Below are positions 62,532 through 64,000 of a DNA stretch of 64,000 nucleotides, piece after piece. Made by a program: the position numbers and the translations under genes. The DNA is taken from the NCBI GenBank assembly GCA_026003235.1, contig BPGW01000001.1:280224-344223 (forward strand), given 5' to 3'. This DNA is from Bacteroidia bacterium. Lineage in GTDB: Bacteria; Bacteroidota; Bacteroidia; SpSt-205. The stretch's first letter is position 1. Each line of letters opens with the position of its first letter. A model generated the notes under the pieces. The model was not told the origin of the DNA and ran no database searches. It saw only the letters and a program-made list of their open reading frames with translations.

Positions 62532-63085
62532 CAGGGCGCGGCGTGCACCCGAAGGAACTGCTCCTATGGCTCTACCTAGCTTCTACCGCCATGCTTTTTG
62601 CTGGCTTTACCAGCGCCTATTTGGTGCAGCGCTTTCATGAGTTCTGGAAAACTTTCCCGATCCCGCCTATATTCTGGGTCAACACGGGCGTTCTCTTGCT
62701 GAGCAGCCTCACTTTTTCGGCAGGTAGACGCGCCTTTGTGCAAGGTGATTACCGCAAGTTTCGTTATGCGCTCATGGTCACGCTTTTGTTGGGGGTGCTC
62801 TTTCTTTTTGGGCAGGTGGTAGGGTGGCAGCTTCTGGTCAGGGAGGGGCTGTTTCTGGCGGGGAACCACAAAGCGGTAAGTTACTTTTATGTGCTGACGG
62901 GTCTGCATGCGGTGCATTTGGTGGCAGGGCTAATCGTGATGGGGTATTGGACCTGGCGAGCGCTGCGTTATCGGGTGGGGCCTGAGCAAGCCCTGGGGCT
63001 ACGCTTGGCGGGCCTCTTCTGGCACGCCCTGGATGTGTTGTGGGTCTATCTCGTCGTATTTTTGCAGGTGAATCAACTCTTCTGA
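62516..63085 (+). CDS. cytochrome c oxidase subunit III, short form
   Basis: A 189-residue protein with five hydrophobic helices: ELLLWLYLASTAMLFAGFTSAYLV, FWVNTGVLLLSSLTF, ALMVTLLLGVLFLFGQVVGW, YFYVLTGLHAVHLVAGLIVMGYW and LFWHALDVLWVYLVVFLQV. The last has the WHxxDxxW pattern of subunit III. It is one of two subunit III genes side by side, as in many Bacteroidota cox clusters (CoxO/CoxP). ATG 62516 is the start nearest to the ctaB end; the frame is open far upstream but within ctaB. Confidence 0.88.
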   Translation: MAAGVTGRGVHPKELLLWLYLASTAMLFAGFTSAYLVQRFHEFWKTFPIPPIFWVNTGVLLLSSLTFSAGRRAFVQGDYRKFRYALMVTLLLGVLFLFGQVVGWQLLVREGLFLAGNHKAVSYFYVLTGLHAVHLVAGLIVMGYWTWRALRYRVGPEQALGLRLAGLFWHALDVLWVYLVVFLQVNQLF

Positions 63086-63086
63086 T

Positions 63087-63776
63087 ATGGCAGCGACAGC
63101 TACACAAGTACAGGACTTGAGTTCGCCTTGGAGCGGTGGCAAGTCCCCCTTCGGCAATGTCAGTTGGGGCAAGCTCATGATGTGGGTTTTCCTCCTGAGC
63201 GATGCCTTTACTTTTGGCTCCTTTCTCACGGCGTACGGGTTCATTCGCTTCAAGTCGGCTAACTGGCCTGATCCGGAGAAGGTATTTGATGCAGCGCCGG
63301 TATTGGGGCACGGCTATCCGCTGGTTTTCGTGGGGCTGATGACCTTTATCCTCATTGTAAGCAGCGTGACGATGGTGCTTTCCGTAGAGGCCGGCCATAG
63401 AAAGGACCGCAAAGGAGCTGCCCTTTACTTGTTTCTGACCATTCTGGGGGGGCTTACGTTCCTCAGTTGTCAAGCGTGGGAGTGGACCCACCTCATCACA
63501 GGGGACCCTGAGCATGTAAAGGCCGTTCTGACCCGCACCGTTGTACATAACCACGATTTTGCGCCGCAGTTTGGGCAGTTTTTCTTCCTGATTACGGGCT
63601 TTCATGGTTCCCACGTGCTGAGCGGGGTTATCCTGAATCTGGTGGTACTGGTGCAGATTCTGCGGGGGGACTTTGACCGGATAAACAACTACAATCGGGT
63701 GGAGAATATTGGCCTGTACTGGCATTTCGTGGACTTGGTCTGGGTTTTCGTGTTTACCTTCTTCTACCTGATTTGA
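63087..63776 (+). CDS. cytochrome c oxidase subunit III, second copy
   Basis: A 229-residue membrane protein with SWGKLMMWVFLLSDAFTFGSFLTAYGFIRF, FVGLMTFILIVSSVTMVLSVEAG, LFLTILGGLTFLSCQAWEW, FFFLITGFHGSHVLSGVILNLVVL and NIGLYWHFVDLVWVFVFTFFYLI. The GFHGSHV and WHFVDLVW motifs are typical of subunit III. It starts one base after the previous stop and is followed after four bases by the subunit IV gene. Confidence 0.93.
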   Translation: MAATATQVQDLSSPWSGGKSPFGNVSWGKLMMWVFLLSDAFTFGSFLTAYGFIRFKSANWPDPEKVFDAAPVLGHGYPLVFVGLMTFILIVSSVTMVLSVEAGHRKDRKGAALYLFLTILGGLTFLSCQAWEWTHLITGDPEHVKAVLTRTVVHNHDFAPQFGQFFFLITGFHGSHVLSGVILNLVVLVQILRGDFDRINNYNRVENIGLYWHFVDLVWVFVFTFFYLI

Positions 63777-63780
63777 GCCT

Positions 63781-64000
63781 ATGGCAGCGACAGAGCATAG
63801 TCTGTGGTACAAAGTCTGGCGGCCTTTCCTGATACTTTTCTTCATAACTGCCGCGGAGTTTATCGTAGCCTTCACGGTTCCCAAGGGGGCTTTCAAGACC
63901 ACCCTCTTTGTGGCCATGACCATCGCCAAGGCTTTTTACATCACTGCGTACTTCATGCACATGAAATTTGAGCGGATCAGCTTAGCCTACATTATTATTT
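63781..64000 (+). CDS. cytochrome c oxidase subunit IV-like protein (partial, cut by window end)
   Basis: The first 73 codons of a small membrane protein: MAATEHSLWYKVWRPFLILFF, a helix ending FTVPKG, then TLFVAMTIAKAFYITAYFMHMKFE. The AKAFYITAYFMHMKFE pattern is the hallmark of prokaryotic subunit IV (CtaF/CyoD-like, about 110 residues). It is the seventh gene of the operon in this window. The frame runs off the right edge. Confidence 0.88.
   Translation, partial: MAATEHSLWYKVWRPFLILFFITAAEFIVAFTVPKGAFKTTLFVAMTIAKAFYITAYFMHMKFERISLAYIII

Noticed and set aside
1-64000. CRISPR array
   Set aside because: I saw no run of regularly spaced short direct repeats and no cas gene. The only direct repeats are the 28-bp and 75-bp pairs described.
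1-64000. Transposase or insertion sequence
   Set aside because: No DDE, HUH or serine/tyrosine recombinase reading frame was recognised, including in the two putative mobile segments.

Overview
The window looks like chromosomal DNA of a GC-rich, possibly deep-branching or thermophilic member of the Bacteroidota. The evidence is a SprE/PorW gliding/type IX secretion lipoprotein, a secreted protein with a type IX C-terminal sorting domain, a PD40-OmpA fusion protein, a fused E1 alpha/beta 2-oxoacid dehydrogenase, and a cox cluster with two subunit III genes plus ctaA and ctaB. The strongest sign is promoter style: at least a dozen genes carry a TAnnTTTG box (the Bacteroidota sigma-A -7 element) that ends only a few bases before the start codon, usually with no Shine-Dalgarno sequence. 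Species and lifestyle are inference.

Region 1 (1-11140) is a decayed restriction-modification island: a broken type I hsdR, a short relic resembling a helicase N-terminus, a broken adenine methyltransferase (mod-like), a frameshifted type III-like helicase/nuclease, and small unidentified reading frames. Inside the methyltransferase gene sits an in-frame DUF559 endonuclease module bounded by 36-bp imperfect inverted repeats, each of which is itself palindromic. This is my best candidate for an under-described mobile unit.

Region 2 (11.2-26.3 kb) is core. It holds an OmpA/PD40 envelope protein, a site-2 protease, an RsmI-like methyltransferase, a lipoprotein, and a long minus-strand envelope operon (sprE, coaD, GT2, flippase, GT4, D-threonine-aldolase-like enzyme, LptF/G permease, GT9). 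An M23 peptidase and tRNA-Cys follow. Region 3 (26.36-27.54 kb) is a low-GC insert with one orphan ORF, flanked by 75-bp direct repeats copied from the 3' end of the neighbouring acyl-CoA dehydrogenase gene.

Region 4 (27.5-36.8 kb, minus) is an acyl-CoA catabolic operon: carboxyltransferase, biotin carboxylase, enoyl-CoA hydratase-like protein, beta-keto acid cleavage enzyme, SDR, acyl-CoA ligase, and an acyl-CoA dehydrogenase fused to SCP2. It resembles leucine or isoprenoid breakdown with BKACE where an HMG-CoA lyase would be expected. A second carboxyltransferase and a branched-chain-type E1 lie at 51-57 kb.

Region 5 (36.9-57.5 kb) holds mixed housekeeping genes: tyrS, recQ, murF, gatC, plsC, a NuoK-like orphan, an ankyrin protein, metG, a Fur-family regulator, an agmatinase-like protein, an M1 peptidase, a ThiE-like protein, E1, nadC, acyl-CoA carboxylase and an ECF sigma factor. 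Seven of these genes, and a nuclease-like protein at 36.9 kb, are interrupted. Nearly every break is a single extra base, mostly in a homopolymer, so they are probably sequence errors and I annotate the genes as single loci. Region 6 (57.6-64.0 kb) is the aa3-type cytochrome oxidase operon (II, I, ctaA, ctaB, III, III, IV), cut off by the window end.
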